This document shows, piece by piece, positions 51,562 through 60,321 of a stretch of DNA of 64,000 bases. The translations under genes and the position numbers were made by a program. Every line of letters begins with the position of its first letter. Positions within the stretch are counted from its first letter, which is position 1. The stretch is from Chelatococcus reniformis (GTDB taxonomy: Bacteria; Pseudomonadota; Alphaproteobacteria; Rhizobiales; Beijerinckiaceae). The notes beneath the pieces are model-generated. The model saw only the letters and a list, made by a program, of their open reading frames with translations. It did not search any database and had not been told where the DNA came from. The stretch spans positions 124,001 through 188,000 of the forward strand of contig NZ_BMGG01000004.1 in the NCBI RefSeq assembly GCF_014640075.1. Reading direction: 5' to 3'.

Positions 51562-51906
51562 TTGACCATCAAGCGTATCGAGGCCGGGCCGCGCATGAGC
51601 CAGGCCGTCGTCCACAACGGCACCGTCTACCTTGCCGGCCAAGTCGCCAAGGGCAAGGACGTCACAGAGCAGACGCAGGCCGTCCTCGCACAGATCGACG
51701 CGCTGCTGGCAGCAGCGGGCAGCGACAAGACCAAGCTGCTTTCCGCCACCATCTATCTCACCGACATGGCCACCTTCGGCGACATGAACAAGGTGTGGGA
51801 GAGCTGGGTGGTGGCCGGCGCCACGCCGGCGCGGGCCACGGTGGCGGCGGGCCTGGCGGCCCCCGAGTACAAGGTGGAAATCGCCGTGGTGGCCGCGGCC
51901 GGCTGA
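51562..51906 (+). CDS. RidA-family enamine/imine deaminase
   Basis: A 114-aa trimeric RidA protein that hydrolyses reactive enamines and imines made by PLP enzymes. It shows VYLAGQVA, TEQTQAVLAQIDALLAAAG and the PARATVAAG region with the substrate-binding Arg. The TTG at 51562, six bases after GGAG, gives the family start (TIKRIEAGPR); ATG 51550 would add four residues but has no ribosome-binding site. Confidence 0.9.
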   Translation: MTIKRIEAGPRMSQAVVHNGTVYLAGQVAKGKDVTEQTQAVLAQIDALLAAAGSDKTKLLSATIYLTDMATFGDMNKVWESWVVAGATPARATVAAGLAAPEYKVEIAVVAAAG

Positions 51907-51970
51907 AGCGCGCCGCCTTGTCCGGCACCGCGGCGGCAAGCCCACCGGGCAGCCCGACGCGGCGGCCTCG

Positions 51971-52453
51971 CTACTGGGCCAGCACCAGCGCCCAGTAGGT
52001 GCCGTAGCCCTGGCCGGGCGTGCTGGCCTTGGCCAAGCCGACGCGCCTGGCCTCCTTCATCAGCAGGTTGTCGTTGTGGCGGGGCGAGCGCTGCCAGCGC
52101 ACCACGGCGCCGGACACGGTGTCGCTGCCGGCGCTGAGGTTCTCGGCCGCGCTGCCGGCGATGGCATAGGCCGCCATGCGACCACTGAAATCGCCGTGCG
52201 ACAGCTTGCCCCGCTCGGCGACGGCGCGCACCTGCTCGGCCGCCGCGCGGTTCAGATCGGCGTCGCTGATGACCGCGTTCAGGCCGCGCGTCGTGCGATA
52301 GCGCGAGATCAGCGTGGCCGCCTCGGCGGCGTCGGCCGTCGATACGGTGATCTGCTCCGGCGGCACACGCCGCCCCGCATCGAGGGCGCAATGGGTCAGC
52401 CCCATGGACAGCAGGAGAACGGCGAGAAGACGCGGACGCGCGTGGCGGGGCAT
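51971..52453 (-). CDS. CAP-domain (SCP-like) lipoprotein
   Basis: A 160-aa secreted protein. The leader RLLAVLLLSMGLTHC ends in a probable lipobox (LTHC). The CAP domain follows, with LNRAAAEQVRAVAERGKLSHG, the AENLSAG motif and a final YGTYWALVLAQ. CAP proteins are extracytoplasmic, with roles mostly unknown in bacteria. I chose ATG 52453 for the leader; the frame extends to 52687. Confidence 0.85.
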   Translation of the reverse strand: MPRHARPRLLAVLLLSMGLTHCALDAGRRVPPEQITVSTADAAEAATLISRYRTTRGLNAVISDADLNRAAAEQVRAVAERGKLSHGDFSGRMAAYAIAGSAAENLSAGSDTVSGAVVRWQRSPRHNDNLLMKEARRVGLAKASTPGQGYGTYWALVLAQ

Positions 52454-52701
52454 GGGCTCGGGTGGTGCGAGGTCGAGGGGGCTGACGTCGTGCTGATATC
52501 GGCGTGCGCGCACTGCAAATCCGTAAGCGGCGGGGGGAAGCCGGCCTGGGCCGTGGCCGCATGGGCGGAGTTCGCTAACGCGGGAAAACGGCGGTGACAG
52601 GGCGGCAAATCGACTATGGTCGCATGGCGTCGGCCATGGACGTGGAGCCGTCGATAGCGGACGCTTCCAGCTGAGCCTCCGCGGCAACCGATGGGATCGT
52701 C

Positions 52702-53187
52702 ATGGCGCTTTACGTACTCGCACTTCTGATCGGGATCGTCGCCGGCCTGCGCACGATGACGGCGCCGGCCGCCGTGAGTTGGGCCGCCTACGCCGGGTGG
52801 CTGCCGCTGGCGTCCACTCCGCTCGCCTTTCTCGGTTACTCCTACGTCGCCTACATCCTCATCGCGCTCGCGGTGGTCGAGCTGATCACCGATCAGCTGC
52901 CCTCCACGCCGAGCCGCAAGGTGCCGGTGCAGTTCGGCGGCCGCATCGTGAGCGGCGCGCTGGCCGGAGCGGCGATCGGCGCCGCCGCCGGCGGGCTGGT
53001 CGGCGGGCTGATCGCCGGCGCCATCGGTGCCGTGCTCGGCACGCTCGGAGGCTACGAGTTTCGCACACGCCTTGTGCGGGCAAGCGGTGGCCGCGACCTG
53101 CCGATCGCGTTGCTGGAGGACGCGATCGCCATCGTTGCCGCCGGGCTCATCGTGGCGGCGGCGGGACGGGCGGTGGGTGGGCTATGA
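52702..53187 (+). CDS. DUF4126 membrane protein
   Basis: A 161-aa very hydrophobic protein with four or five helices, including a Gly/Ala-rich central segment (GAAIGAAAGGLVGGLIAGAIGAVLG). It opens MALYVLALLIGIVAGLRTMT, typical of DUF4126. Its stop overlaps the start of the flavin oxidoreductase gene (ATGA), implying joint translation. Function is unknown. Confidence 0.82.
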   Translation: MALYVLALLIGIVAGLRTMTAPAAVSWAAYAGWLPLASTPLAFLGYSYVAYILIALAVVELITDQLPSTPSRKVPVQFGGRIVSGALAGAAIGAAAGGLVGGLIAGAIGAVLGTLGGYEFRTRLVRASGGRDLPIALLEDAIAIVAAGLIVAAAGRAVGGL

Positions 53188-54551
53188 AGCACTTCGACGC
53201 GATCATCGTCGGGGCCGGCCAGGCCGGCCCTCCGCTCGCCGGCCGGCTGACCGCCGCCGGCTTGCGTGTCGCCATCGTCGAGCGCAAGCTGTTCGGCGGC
53301 ACCTGCGTCAACACCGGTTGCATCCCCACCAAGACCATGGTGGCGAGCGCGTACGCCGCCCACATGGCGCGTCGTGCCGCCGAGTACGGCGTCCAGGTCG
53401 GCGGTGCCGTCGCCGTCGACATGAAGCAGGTGAAGGCCCGCAAGGATGCGATTTCCGGTCGTTCGCGCCAGAACGTGCGCAGCTGGCTCGACGGCATGAA
53501 CGGCTGCACGGTGTTCGAGGGCCACGCGCGCTTCGAGACGCCGCACGAGATCCGCGTCGGCGACGAGTTGCTCGGGGCCGACAAGATCTTCCTCGACGTC
53601 GGCGGCCGCGCGCTGGTGCCGGACATGCCCGGCGTCGATCGCGTTCCCTACCTCACCAACACGTCAATGTTGGAACTCGACGTCCTGCCGCGCCACCTGG
53701 TGGTGGTGGGCGGCAGCTATATCGGCCTGGAGTTCGGGCAGATGTTCAGGCGCTTCGGCGCCGAGGTGACGATCGTCGAGAAGGGGCCGCGGCTCATCCA
53801 GCGCGAGGACGAGGACGTCTCCACTGGGGTTCGCGAGATCCTCGAGGGCGAAGGCATCCACGTGCGCTGCGACGCCGAGTGCATCAGCTTCGCCCCGCGC
53901 GGCGAGGACATCGCCGTCGGTGTCAGCTGCGCCTCGGGCGAGCCCGAGGCCGTCGGCTCGCACGTGCTGCTGGCCGTCGGCCGCCGGCCGAACACCGACG
54001 ACCTGGGGCTCGACAAGGCGGGCGTCGCTGTCGACAAGGCGGGCTACATCGTCGTCGACGATCAGCTGCGCACCAATGTCCCGGGCATCTGGGCCATGGG
54101 CGACTGTAACGGCCGCGGTGCTTTCACCCACACCTCCTACAACGACTTCGAGATCGTTGCGGCCAACTTGCTGGACAATGATCCGCGCCGGCTGAGCGAG
54201 CGGGTCCTCGGCTACGCCCTCTACATCGATCCGCCGCTCGGCCGCGTCGGCATGACCGAGGCACAGGCCCGGGCCAGCGGCCGGCGCATCCTCCAGGCGA
54301 CTCGCCCGATGGCGCGCGTCGGCCGGGCGGTGGAGAAGGGGGAGGCGCAGGGCTTCATCAAGATCGTCGCCGACGCCGACAGCCGCAAGATCCTGGGCGC
54401 CTCCATTCTCGGCACCAGCGGCGACGAGGCGATTCACGCCATCCTCGCGATCATGAACGCCGACGTGCCCTACACGGTGCTGCAGCGGTCGACGCCGATC
54501 CATCCGACGGTCGCCGAGCTGCTGCCGACGGTCATCGGCGACCTTCGCTGA
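53184..54551 (+). CDS. Mercuric-reductase-like pyridine nucleotide-disulfide oxidoreductase
   Basis: A 455-aa FAD flavoprotein of the glutathione/dihydrolipoyl/mercuric reductase family. The FAD loop is IIVGAGQAGPPLAGRL, the redox-active disulfide is in GGTCVNTGCIPTK (about residues 38-50), the NAD loop is VVVGGSYIGLEFGQ, the second FAD motif is GIWAMGDCNGRG and the C-terminal His-Glu pair is in HPTVAELLP. It lacks the extra N-terminal metal-binding domain and terminal Cys pair of MerA, so mercury reduction is unlikely. The natural substrate is unknown. Confidence 0.88.
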   Translation: MKHFDAIIVGAGQAGPPLAGRLTAAGLRVAIVERKLFGGTCVNTGCIPTKTMVASAYAAHMARRAAEYGVQVGGAVAVDMKQVKARKDAISGRSRQNVRSWLDGMNGCTVFEGHARFETPHEIRVGDELLGADKIFLDVGGRALVPDMPGVDRVPYLTNTSMLELDVLPRHLVVVGGSYIGLEFGQMFRRFGAEVTIVEKGPRLIQREDEDVSTGVREILEGEGIHVRCDAECISFAPRGEDIAVGVSCASGEPEAVGSHVLLAVGRRPNTDDLGLDKAGVAVDKAGYIVVDDQLRTNVPGIWAMGDCNGRGAFTHTSYNDFEIVAANLLDNDPRRLSERVLGYALYIDPPLGRVGMTEAQARASGRRILQATRPMARVGRAVEKGEAQGFIKIVADADSRKILGASILGTSGDEAIHAILAIMNADVPYTVLQRSTPIHPTVAELLPTVIGDLR

Positions 54552-54632
54552 GCCGCGACCGGCGGGCGTTGTTGGTCGCCACGACCGCCCGGGGTATGAT
54601 CCGCGGGCGATGGCGAGCAGAGAGACGAGCTG

Positions 54633-54950
54633 ATGGCACCCGTGACCTTCACCATGTCGCACAGCCTCGGGGCCGATGTGGCCAAGAACAGGGTCGAGAA
54701 AGGCGTCAACACGCTCACGCAACGTTTCGCCTCGCACCTCAGCGTCTGTGAGACGCGGTGGGAGGACCACACGCTGCATTTCCTGGTCGGCGTGATGAAG
54801 CAACAGGTCAGCGGCACCTGCGAATTGACCGACACCACCGCCGTGGTGTCGTTCGAGCTGCCGTGGCTGCTCGCGCCCTTCCGCCAGAAGATCCAGCAGG
54901 TGCTGGGTCAGGAGCTGCCCAAGGCCCTCGCGCCACCCAAGCAGACCTGA
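54633..54950 (+). CDS. Polyhydroxyalkanoic acid system protein
   Basis: A 105-aa protein matching the small PHA-granule-associated family: TFTMSHSLGADVAKNRVEKG at the start, then HLSVCETRWEDHTLHF and the ending FRQKIQQVLGQELPKAL. Members are found with polyester-storage genes; biochemical role is not settled. It follows the oxidoreductase gene by 81 bp. Confidence 0.85.
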   Translation: MAPVTFTMSHSLGADVAKNRVEKGVNTLTQRFASHLSVCETRWEDHTLHFLVGVMKQQVSGTCELTDTTAVVSFELPWLLAPFRQKIQQVLGQELPKALAPPKQT

Positions 54951-55089
54951 GCCGGCCGCGCCAGGCCGACGGCAGTACCCTAAACCTCGGCCGCGGAGGC
55001 AGTGGCGGTCGCCCACCTGCTTCCTTCGATGAGAGCGGCCCGTCGGTGTCGCGACAAGCCGCTCCCAATCCCCGCACGGCGGCGCTGGT

Positions 55090-55193
55090 CTAGAGCATTT
55101 CCGCGTTTCGTGGAATCGCCGAATGCTCTATCTGTTTGATTTGTCGCGTTTTCTTCACGCGAACCGGCGTCCACTTCGTCGAAAACGCTCTAG
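55090..55193 (+). repeat. 105-bp MITE-like repeat, copy 6
   Basis: A copy from CTAGAGC to GCTCTAG, missing one or two bases relative to others (CACTTCGTCG). Its last TAG read on the minus strand is the stop of the hypothetical gene at 55190-55546. Confidence 0.88.
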
Positions 55194-55546
55194 TGCTGCG
55201 TCGGCACCTTCGGGCGGTTCGGGGCGCGCCGTTTGGGTGCGCTCGTCGCGGCTTGCGCCTTGACCGGCGTCTGCGCCCGGGTCTCCGCCTGGGTCCTCGC
55301 GGCCTGGGCCCGTACGTGGGCGAGCACGTGCTCGATCACCTGGCGGGACTGGGCCAGCCCCTTGTCGAACGCTTCGGGGGTGAAGGGGGTGCGGTCGATG
55401 TTGGCGAGCTTGGCGCGCATGGCTTGCTCCAGCAGATCCATGTCGTCGCGATGATGTCCCGCCACGAGCTCGGCCGCCAGCAGCCGAACCATGTTGGCGA
55501 GGGCGTTGACGGTCACCTGATGGTGGTCTTTTGACAGTGTTTGCAT
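55190..55546 (-). CDS. Hypothetical helical protein with basic tail
   Basis: A 118-aa protein. A helical N-terminal two thirds begins MQTLSKDHHQVTVNALANMV and includes AFDKGLAQSRQVIEHVLAHV. The tail is rich in Ala, Arg, Lys, Pro and Thr. GGAG lies seven bases before ATG 55546 (ATG 55552 is too close to it). The reading frame ends precisely on the terminal TAG of the repeat. No family recognised; the basic tail could bind nucleic acid or polyester granules, but that is speculation. Confidence 0.55.
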   Translation of the reverse strand: MQTLSKDHHQVTVNALANMVRLLAAELVAGHHRDDMDLLEQAMRAKLANIDRTPFTPEAFDKGLAQSRQVIEHVLAHVRAQAARTQAETRAQTPVKAQAATSAPKRRAPNRPKVPTQH

Positions 55547-56082
55547 GTTCATGCTCCGACGCGCCGAGCCGATAGGCATCCGGCCGCCGCTGGAATTCAA
55601 CATCTCGGGCTTTGGATCAGAGATGCCGAGGGGGCCCGCGGGGCCCCAGAGTCTGAATGCGATATGCAACATGGATGGCTTCGACCGCGCTCGTTTCGCC
55701 GGCAGCCGACGCGGCCGCCCGCTCGACTCTCGATGCGGCCGCCGGCGCGATGGCCTTGCCGCTCGGACCAAGCGCGAGATGCTGGTGGTCGTCATCGTCG
55801 GCCAGCGCCGCGGCCAGCAACATGAAGCTGCGGTCGCCGCCGGGGCCACCCTCGACCGCTGTCAGCTGTGGAAGCTGTTGGGGGAATTGCAGACAGACGA
55901 AACCGTCCACCGCGCCGACCAGTGCCAGAACGACGAACAACAGCCGCAAACCCAGTCCCATCGGCACCACGAACGAACGCTCCACCGACCCTACTTAGGG
56001 CGTGGGCCGCTGCGGCGCAATTGAAGGGCCATCGATCGGCGCTCGGCGACTGGGAGCCCCCCAAGGTTATTGGGGTAGCGCC
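55547..56082. other. Spacer with one possible small exported protein
   Basis: This 536-bp gap contains a minus-strand frame from an ATG at 55961 to 55617 (114 codons). Its start MGLGLRLLFVVLALVGAVDG looks like a signal or membrane segment, followed by a low-complexity Ala/Asp-rich part. The ribosome-binding site is weak and no family is recognised. Competing frames on the plus strand look like shadows. I do not call it a firm gene. Confidence 0.35.
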
Positions 56083-56733
56083 TCAAGGCGTGCCGGTACG
56101 GGGCGGCTGCGCGTCGGGGGCAGGCATCGCCACGCCGCGCGCATGGAAACCCACGGCCCTCGGCGTCTTCGGCAAGTAGAATTCGGCGAGTTCGTGGATC
56201 TGGAATCCCGCCTGACGGAGCATTGCAGTGACCGGCCGATCGAGGTTGCAGCCGACGGCGAGCGCGCGCCAGATCGGATTGAGGCGGTGCTGCCAACGCT
56301 GAACTCCCGCGTCATCTGCGAGCCCGTGCTCCAGGAAAAGGACGCGGCCGTCGGGACGCAGCACGCGGCGCACCTCCGAGAGGGCACGAAGCGGATCGTG
56401 CACGGAGCAGAGGGTGTAGGTGATCACCGCGGTATCGGCGGATGCATCCGGCAGCGGCACGCGCTCCGCCGGCGCCCGCACGATCTCGATCGGTAGCCGC
56501 GGCGCCGGTCGCGTCGCGCCCAACCGGATGAAGGAATCGTTGGGGTCGACGCCGATGACGCGCGCCACGCGCGCCGGGTCGTAGAAGGGCAGATTCAAAC
56601 CCGGCCCGAAGCCGATCTCGATAACGACGCCACGCGCCTGCGGCACCACCTTGCGGCGCTCGGCCGCGATGGCCCGCATGCCGCACAGGCAGCGGACCAG
56701 TCGCGGCCCGACATGGTCGGCATAGATGCTCAT
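56083..56733 (-). CDS. SAM-dependent class I methyltransferase
   Basis: A 216-aa methyltransferase (ubiquinone/phospholipid type fold). Motif I is VIEIGFGPGLNLPFY (about residues 37-51), the acidic end of strand two is VIGVDPND, and the post-motif is AVITYTLCSVHDPLRAL; then VLRPDGRVLFLEHGLA. Such proteins methylate small molecules or lipids; the substrate is not known. GGAGGG is six bases before ATG 56733. Confidence 0.85.
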   Translation of the reverse strand: MSIYADHVGPRLVRCLCGMRAIAAERRKVVPQARGVVIEIGFGPGLNLPFYDPARVARVIGVDPNDSFIRLGATRPAPRLPIEIVRAPAERVPLPDASADTAVITYTLCSVHDPLRALSEVRRVLRPDGRVLFLEHGLADDAGVQRWQHRLNPIWRALAVGCNLDRPVTAMLRQAGFQIHELAEFYLPKTPRAVGFHARGVAMPAPDAQPPRTGTP

Positions 56734-57012
56734 GTCGTCCCTCCGGCCCCCGGGGGGCGCGTCAATAACGAGTTGCCCAGCATGGGCGCCGGGCTGGATT
56801 CGAGATGTGCCATTTGACACATCAGATCACCGGATCGTCAGTCATCGTTGCCATCGGATGCGTTCTGTTTGAGCAAATGGATGTCCGAATTCTGGCATGG
56901 AGCTTGACCGGCTTTTGATTTTTGCCCGCGGTCTCACCCGAATGTGGACGATCGACTTTAATATGTCCGCGTAAATCAAGGCGATATGGATTCCGTCAGA
57001 GGAGGAGAGCTC

Positions 57013-57948
57013 ATGCCCCGTTTCCGCCATGCGCTGCCGCAGCTGGCGGCCCGCCCGTTCCTGACCGACGGCGGCCTGGAGACTACGTTGGTCTTCGACG
57101 AAAAGCTCGAGCTGCCGTGCTTCGCGGCGTTCCCGCTCATCATGAGCCCGCGGGGCCGCGCGTTGCTGTGGCGCTGCTACCAGCCCTACATTGCCCTGGC
57201 GGCACGCTATGACGCCGGCCTGATCCTCGACACGCCGACATGGCGCGCCAACCCCGACTGGGGCGCGGCACTGGGTTACAGCGGCGACCAATTGCGCGCG
57301 GCCAACGGCGATGCGGTCGATTTCATCGCGGCGCTGCGCGAGGCATCCGGGCGCGCCGATGCCATCGTCCTGAACGGGGTGATCGGCCCACGCGGCGACG
57401 GCTACAAGGTCGGCGATGCCATGTCCGCCAAGGATGCCGCCGGCTACCATGCGCCTCAGATCAAGGCCTTCAGCGACAGCGAGACGGACATGGTGAGCGC
57501 GGTCACCTTGACCTACGCACAGGAGGCCATCGGGGTCGCGCTGGCGGCGCGAGAGGCTGCCATGCCCATCGTCATCTCGTTCACGGTCGAGACCGACGGC
57601 CATCTCCCCTCGGGCGAGAGCATTGCCGGCGCCATCGAGGCGACGGACGATGCCACCGGCGCCTACCCGGCTTACTACATGATCAACTGCGCGCACCCGC
57701 TGCACTTCGAGGGCCAACTCATGGGCGATGAGCCCTGGATGGGCCGCGTGCGCGGCATTCGTGCCAACGCATCAACCAGGAGCCATGCAGAGCTCGACGC
57801 CGCGACCGAGCTCGACATCGGGGATCCGCGCGCGCTGGGTGCGCACTACGCCGGCCTGCGCCGGCGCCATCCTCACCTCACGGTCCTCGGCGGTTGCTGT
57901 GGCACCGACCATCGCCACATCGCAGCCATTTGCGAGGCCTGTCTGTAG
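57013..57948 (+). CDS. Homocysteine S-methyltransferase family protein
   Basis: A 311-aa zinc enzyme of the homocysteine/betaine-type methyltransferase family. The entry motif is FLTDGGLETTL. The zinc cysteines are in YYMINCAHP (about residue 227) and the C-terminal LGGCCGTDHRHIAAI (about 295-309). The methyl donor may be S-methylmethionine, betaine or another thiol or selenol partner; it cannot be read off. GGAGGAG precedes ATG 57013. Confidence 0.88.
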   Translation: MPRFRHALPQLAARPFLTDGGLETTLVFDEKLELPCFAAFPLIMSPRGRALLWRCYQPYIALAARYDAGLILDTPTWRANPDWGAALGYSGDQLRAANGDAVDFIAALREASGRADAIVLNGVIGPRGDGYKVGDAMSAKDAAGYHAPQIKAFSDSETDMVSAVTLTYAQEAIGVALAAREAAMPIVISFTVETDGHLPSGESIAGAIEATDDATGAYPAYYMINCAHPLHFEGQLMGDEPWMGRVRGIRANASTRSHAELDAATELDIGDPRALGAHYAGLRRRHPHLTVLGGCCGTDHRHIAAICEACL

Positions 57949-57994
57949 CATCGAGGGGCCCTCTCGGCGCCGTGCGTGGGCGGTCGTCAGCAGC

Positions 57995-59848
57995 TCAAGT
58001 CCGGACCCAGCGGAAGCGGACGGCGAGGGGTTGCCTGCGCCCTCTGATCGTCACCGTTCTCCGGTCCTCGAAGATGTCGGTGTCCGCTGCCGCGGCTCCG
58101 GCCGCGGCGATCACGTCGTCGCTGGCCACCAGGGCTGCCCTGGCTTGTTTGGCGACCTCCAGCAACCGGCTCGCCACGTTGACGCTGTCGCCGGCGACGG
58201 TGATGTGCTGATGATCGCTGGCGCCCAGGCGCGAGAACACGACCTCCCCGCAGTGCACGCCGGCGCGCAGGTCGATCGAGCCGGGCCCGCATTCCGGCCG
58301 CGTGGCCAGCCAACGCCGAACCTCGATGATCGCGGCGCCGGCCGCAGCCAGCGCGTTGGCGGCGTCGGCGGGGGCCGGCTCGGGCAGGCCGAAGACGCTC
58401 ATGGCGCCGTCGCCCATGTAGTTCATGACGACCCCGCCATGCGCCGTGACGACGTCGCTGACGAGCCCATGGAAGTCTTTGAGGAAGGTTCGGGTGGCTG
58501 CGGGGCCGAGCCGCTCGCTCAAGAGCGTGAAGCCCGACAGGTCGACGAACAGCACCGCCGCCGGCTGCGTGCGTGGCTCGGCCAGAAAGTGGGGATCGGC
58601 GGCGATGAGCGAAGCGAGGGCGGGCGGCTGGAACAAGGCGAGCGCCTGCTTGGCCAGGGTCAGCCGCCGCTGCGCCAGCCGGTCGGTGATCTGCCGGCCG
58701 GCGATGGCGATGGGGATGACAGGAGCCATGGCGGCCAGTGGCAGCGCCGCGCTCAGCCAGATGCCGTGGGCGAAGGCGGCGATGGCGACGGCGAGCCAGG
58801 CTGCCGCTGTCAGGACCACTACGCCGATGCCGATACCCCAGGGCGCGAGCGACAGGACCAGCGCTGCCAACACCGCCACGGCAGCGGCTGCCGCCACGTC
58901 GATGCGCCGGATGGCCTCGCCGCGCACAAGGCCATCGCCCGCGAGCAGATGGCCGACCGCGGTGGCGAGCACTTCGACGCCGGGAAGCACCGGGTCATAA
59001 GGCGTGGCAAAGGTATCGCCCGTCCCGATGGCGGTCGTGCCGATGATGACGATCTTGCCGGCGAGCTGGCCGGCAAGCCGCTCGTCGTGAAGGATCTGCT
59101 CGGCGGGAACCGTGCTGATCGTCCCACGCGGTCCGTAGAAGCGCAGCGGCAGGTGACGGCCGAGGTCGACGCCGCTGGCGGTCGTGCCGAGACGCACCTC
59201 ATCGCCCTCGAACACCGGCTCGGCCTCCGCCGCCCGCGCCGCGAGCAGCAGGGCGAAGGAGGGCAGCAAGTCGGCTGATCCGCGCACCAGCAGGGGCACG
59301 TGCCGAGGCGTTCCGCCGTTGTCCGTGGCAATGTTGACCAAGCCGACCGGCGCATCGCCGGCAATCACGTCATTGGGCCAGAGGACGCGCGCCGCGACCG
59401 GAATATCGCCGTGTCTCCGGTCGCGCAGGGCGGCGTCGGGTCCGCGGGCGAAGAGGGCGGCGGCGGCGATGATCGTGCCGGAGCGCTCCAGCGCGGCGGC
59501 GAGCGCACGGTCGGCCGCATCCGCGCCCTTGTCGAAGAAGAGGAGATCGAGGCCGATGGCGCGGGGCCGGTACCGCGCAATGGTGTCCACCAGCGCCGTG
59601 ACCGTGCTGCGCGGGAGCGGGTAGATGCCGCTTTGAGCCACCGTCGCATCATCGATGGCGACGATGACGATATCGTCCGGTGCCGGCCGCGGCCCGGCCA
59701 GATTGAAGCGCAGGTCGAGCAGCGGCGCCTCGAGCCGATCCAGGACTGTCGCGCGGCCGGCAAGGTGCCAGGCGCCCAGCAGTCCCGACCAGGCGAGCGC
59801 GAGCACGAGCGCGAGCAGGGCCGGCATGACCCTCCACCGGCCCGTCAT
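57995..59848 (-). CDS. CHASE2-domain adenylate/guanylate cyclase (class III)
   Basis: A 617-aa membrane receptor cyclase. After an N-terminal helix (about 8-27) lies an extracytoplasmic CHASE2 domain (about 30-300). Three closely spaced helices (about 320-400) follow, then a class III cyclase domain (about 440-590) with metal residues in LFVDLSGF and MNYMGDGAMSVFG and with HITVAGDSVNVASRL. It should make a cyclic nucleotide in response to an envelope signal. A FecR-domain gene stands upstream in the same direction with a repeat copy between. ATG 59827 is an alternative start. Confidence 0.9.
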   Translation of the reverse strand: MTGRWRVMPALLALVLALAWSGLLGAWHLAGRATVLDRLEAPLLDLRFNLAGPRPAPDDIVIVAIDDATVAQSGIYPLPRSTVTALVDTIARYRPRAIGLDLLFFDKGADAADRALAAALERSGTIIAAAALFARGPDAALRDRRHGDIPVAARVLWPNDVIAGDAPVGLVNIATDNGGTPRHVPLLVRGSADLLPSFALLLAARAAEAEPVFEGDEVRLGTTASGVDLGRHLPLRFYGPRGTISTVPAEQILHDERLAGQLAGKIVIIGTTAIGTGDTFATPYDPVLPGVEVLATAVGHLLAGDGLVRGEAIRRIDVAAAAAVAVLAALVLSLAPWGIGIGVVVLTAAAWLAVAIAAFAHGIWLSAALPLAAMAPVIPIAIAGRQITDRLAQRRLTLAKQALALFQPPALASLIAADPHFLAEPRTQPAAVLFVDLSGFTLLSERLGPAATRTFLKDFHGLVSDVVTAHGGVVMNYMGDGAMSVFGLPEPAPADAANALAAAGAAIIEVRRWLATRPECGPGSIDLRAGVHCGEVVFSRLGASDHQHITVAGDSVNVASRLLEVAKQARAALVASDDVIAAAGAAAADTDIFEDRRTVTIRGRRQPLAVRFRWVRT

Positions 59849-60215
59849 GGAGACTGCCCCGCAGGTCGGCTCCCCCTTGCCGCAGGCGCCGTGATCAGCC
59901 ACGTCACGCTCATTCTCGGTCGTCTCCCCGGCGGCGCATCCACGCAGGCGAGCCCGCCTGCCTGCGCCGAGACTGGGCCCGGGTGCAACGGCCTGCGGCG
60001 TCACATCCGATCACGATACGCTTTAGCTGGAGCGGCGATCCGCAACCAGCAGCCGACGCGGGACGGGCCGTCGGACGTGGCCCCTGCCGCCGAGGCTCAT
60101 GGCGGGACGGCAGCGACCAACGCCGGATCGCATGTTCCCATGAGGCACGTCGGGGTGCCCGCGTCAGCGCGCGACGGCCGCGATCGGGTGACCTCTCTCC
60201 CGAGCGGAGCGCGTC
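59849..60215. other. Spacer upstream of the cyclase gene
   Basis: GC-rich sequence between the cyclase start and the repeat at 60216. The cyclase frame stays open here but with Arg/Gly-rich translation, so it is probably non-coding leader. No other feature was seen. Confidence 0.35.
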
Positions 60216-60321
60216 CTAGAGCATTTCCGCGTTTCTTCGAATCGCCGAAATGCTCTATCTGTTTGATTTGTCGCGTTTTCTTCACGCGAACCGGCGTCCA
60301 CTTCGCTCGAAAACGCTCTAG
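60216..60321 (+). repeat. 105-bp MITE-like repeat, copy 7
   Basis: The best-preserved copy, CTAGAGC to GCTCTAG, with all internal hairpins. It separates the FecR gene from the cyclase gene, and its terminal TAG on the minus strand is the stop codon of the FecR gene. Confidence 0.9.

Noticed and set aside
53184-54551. Mercury resistance (merA)
   Set aside because: The protein lacks the N-terminal metal-binding domain and C-terminal Cys pair of MerA, and there are no merR/T/P genes.
56950-57012. SAM-type riboswitch before the homocysteine methyltransferase-family gene
   Set aside because: The leader is short and shows none of the SAM-II conserved core; only a strong ribosome-binding site is evident.
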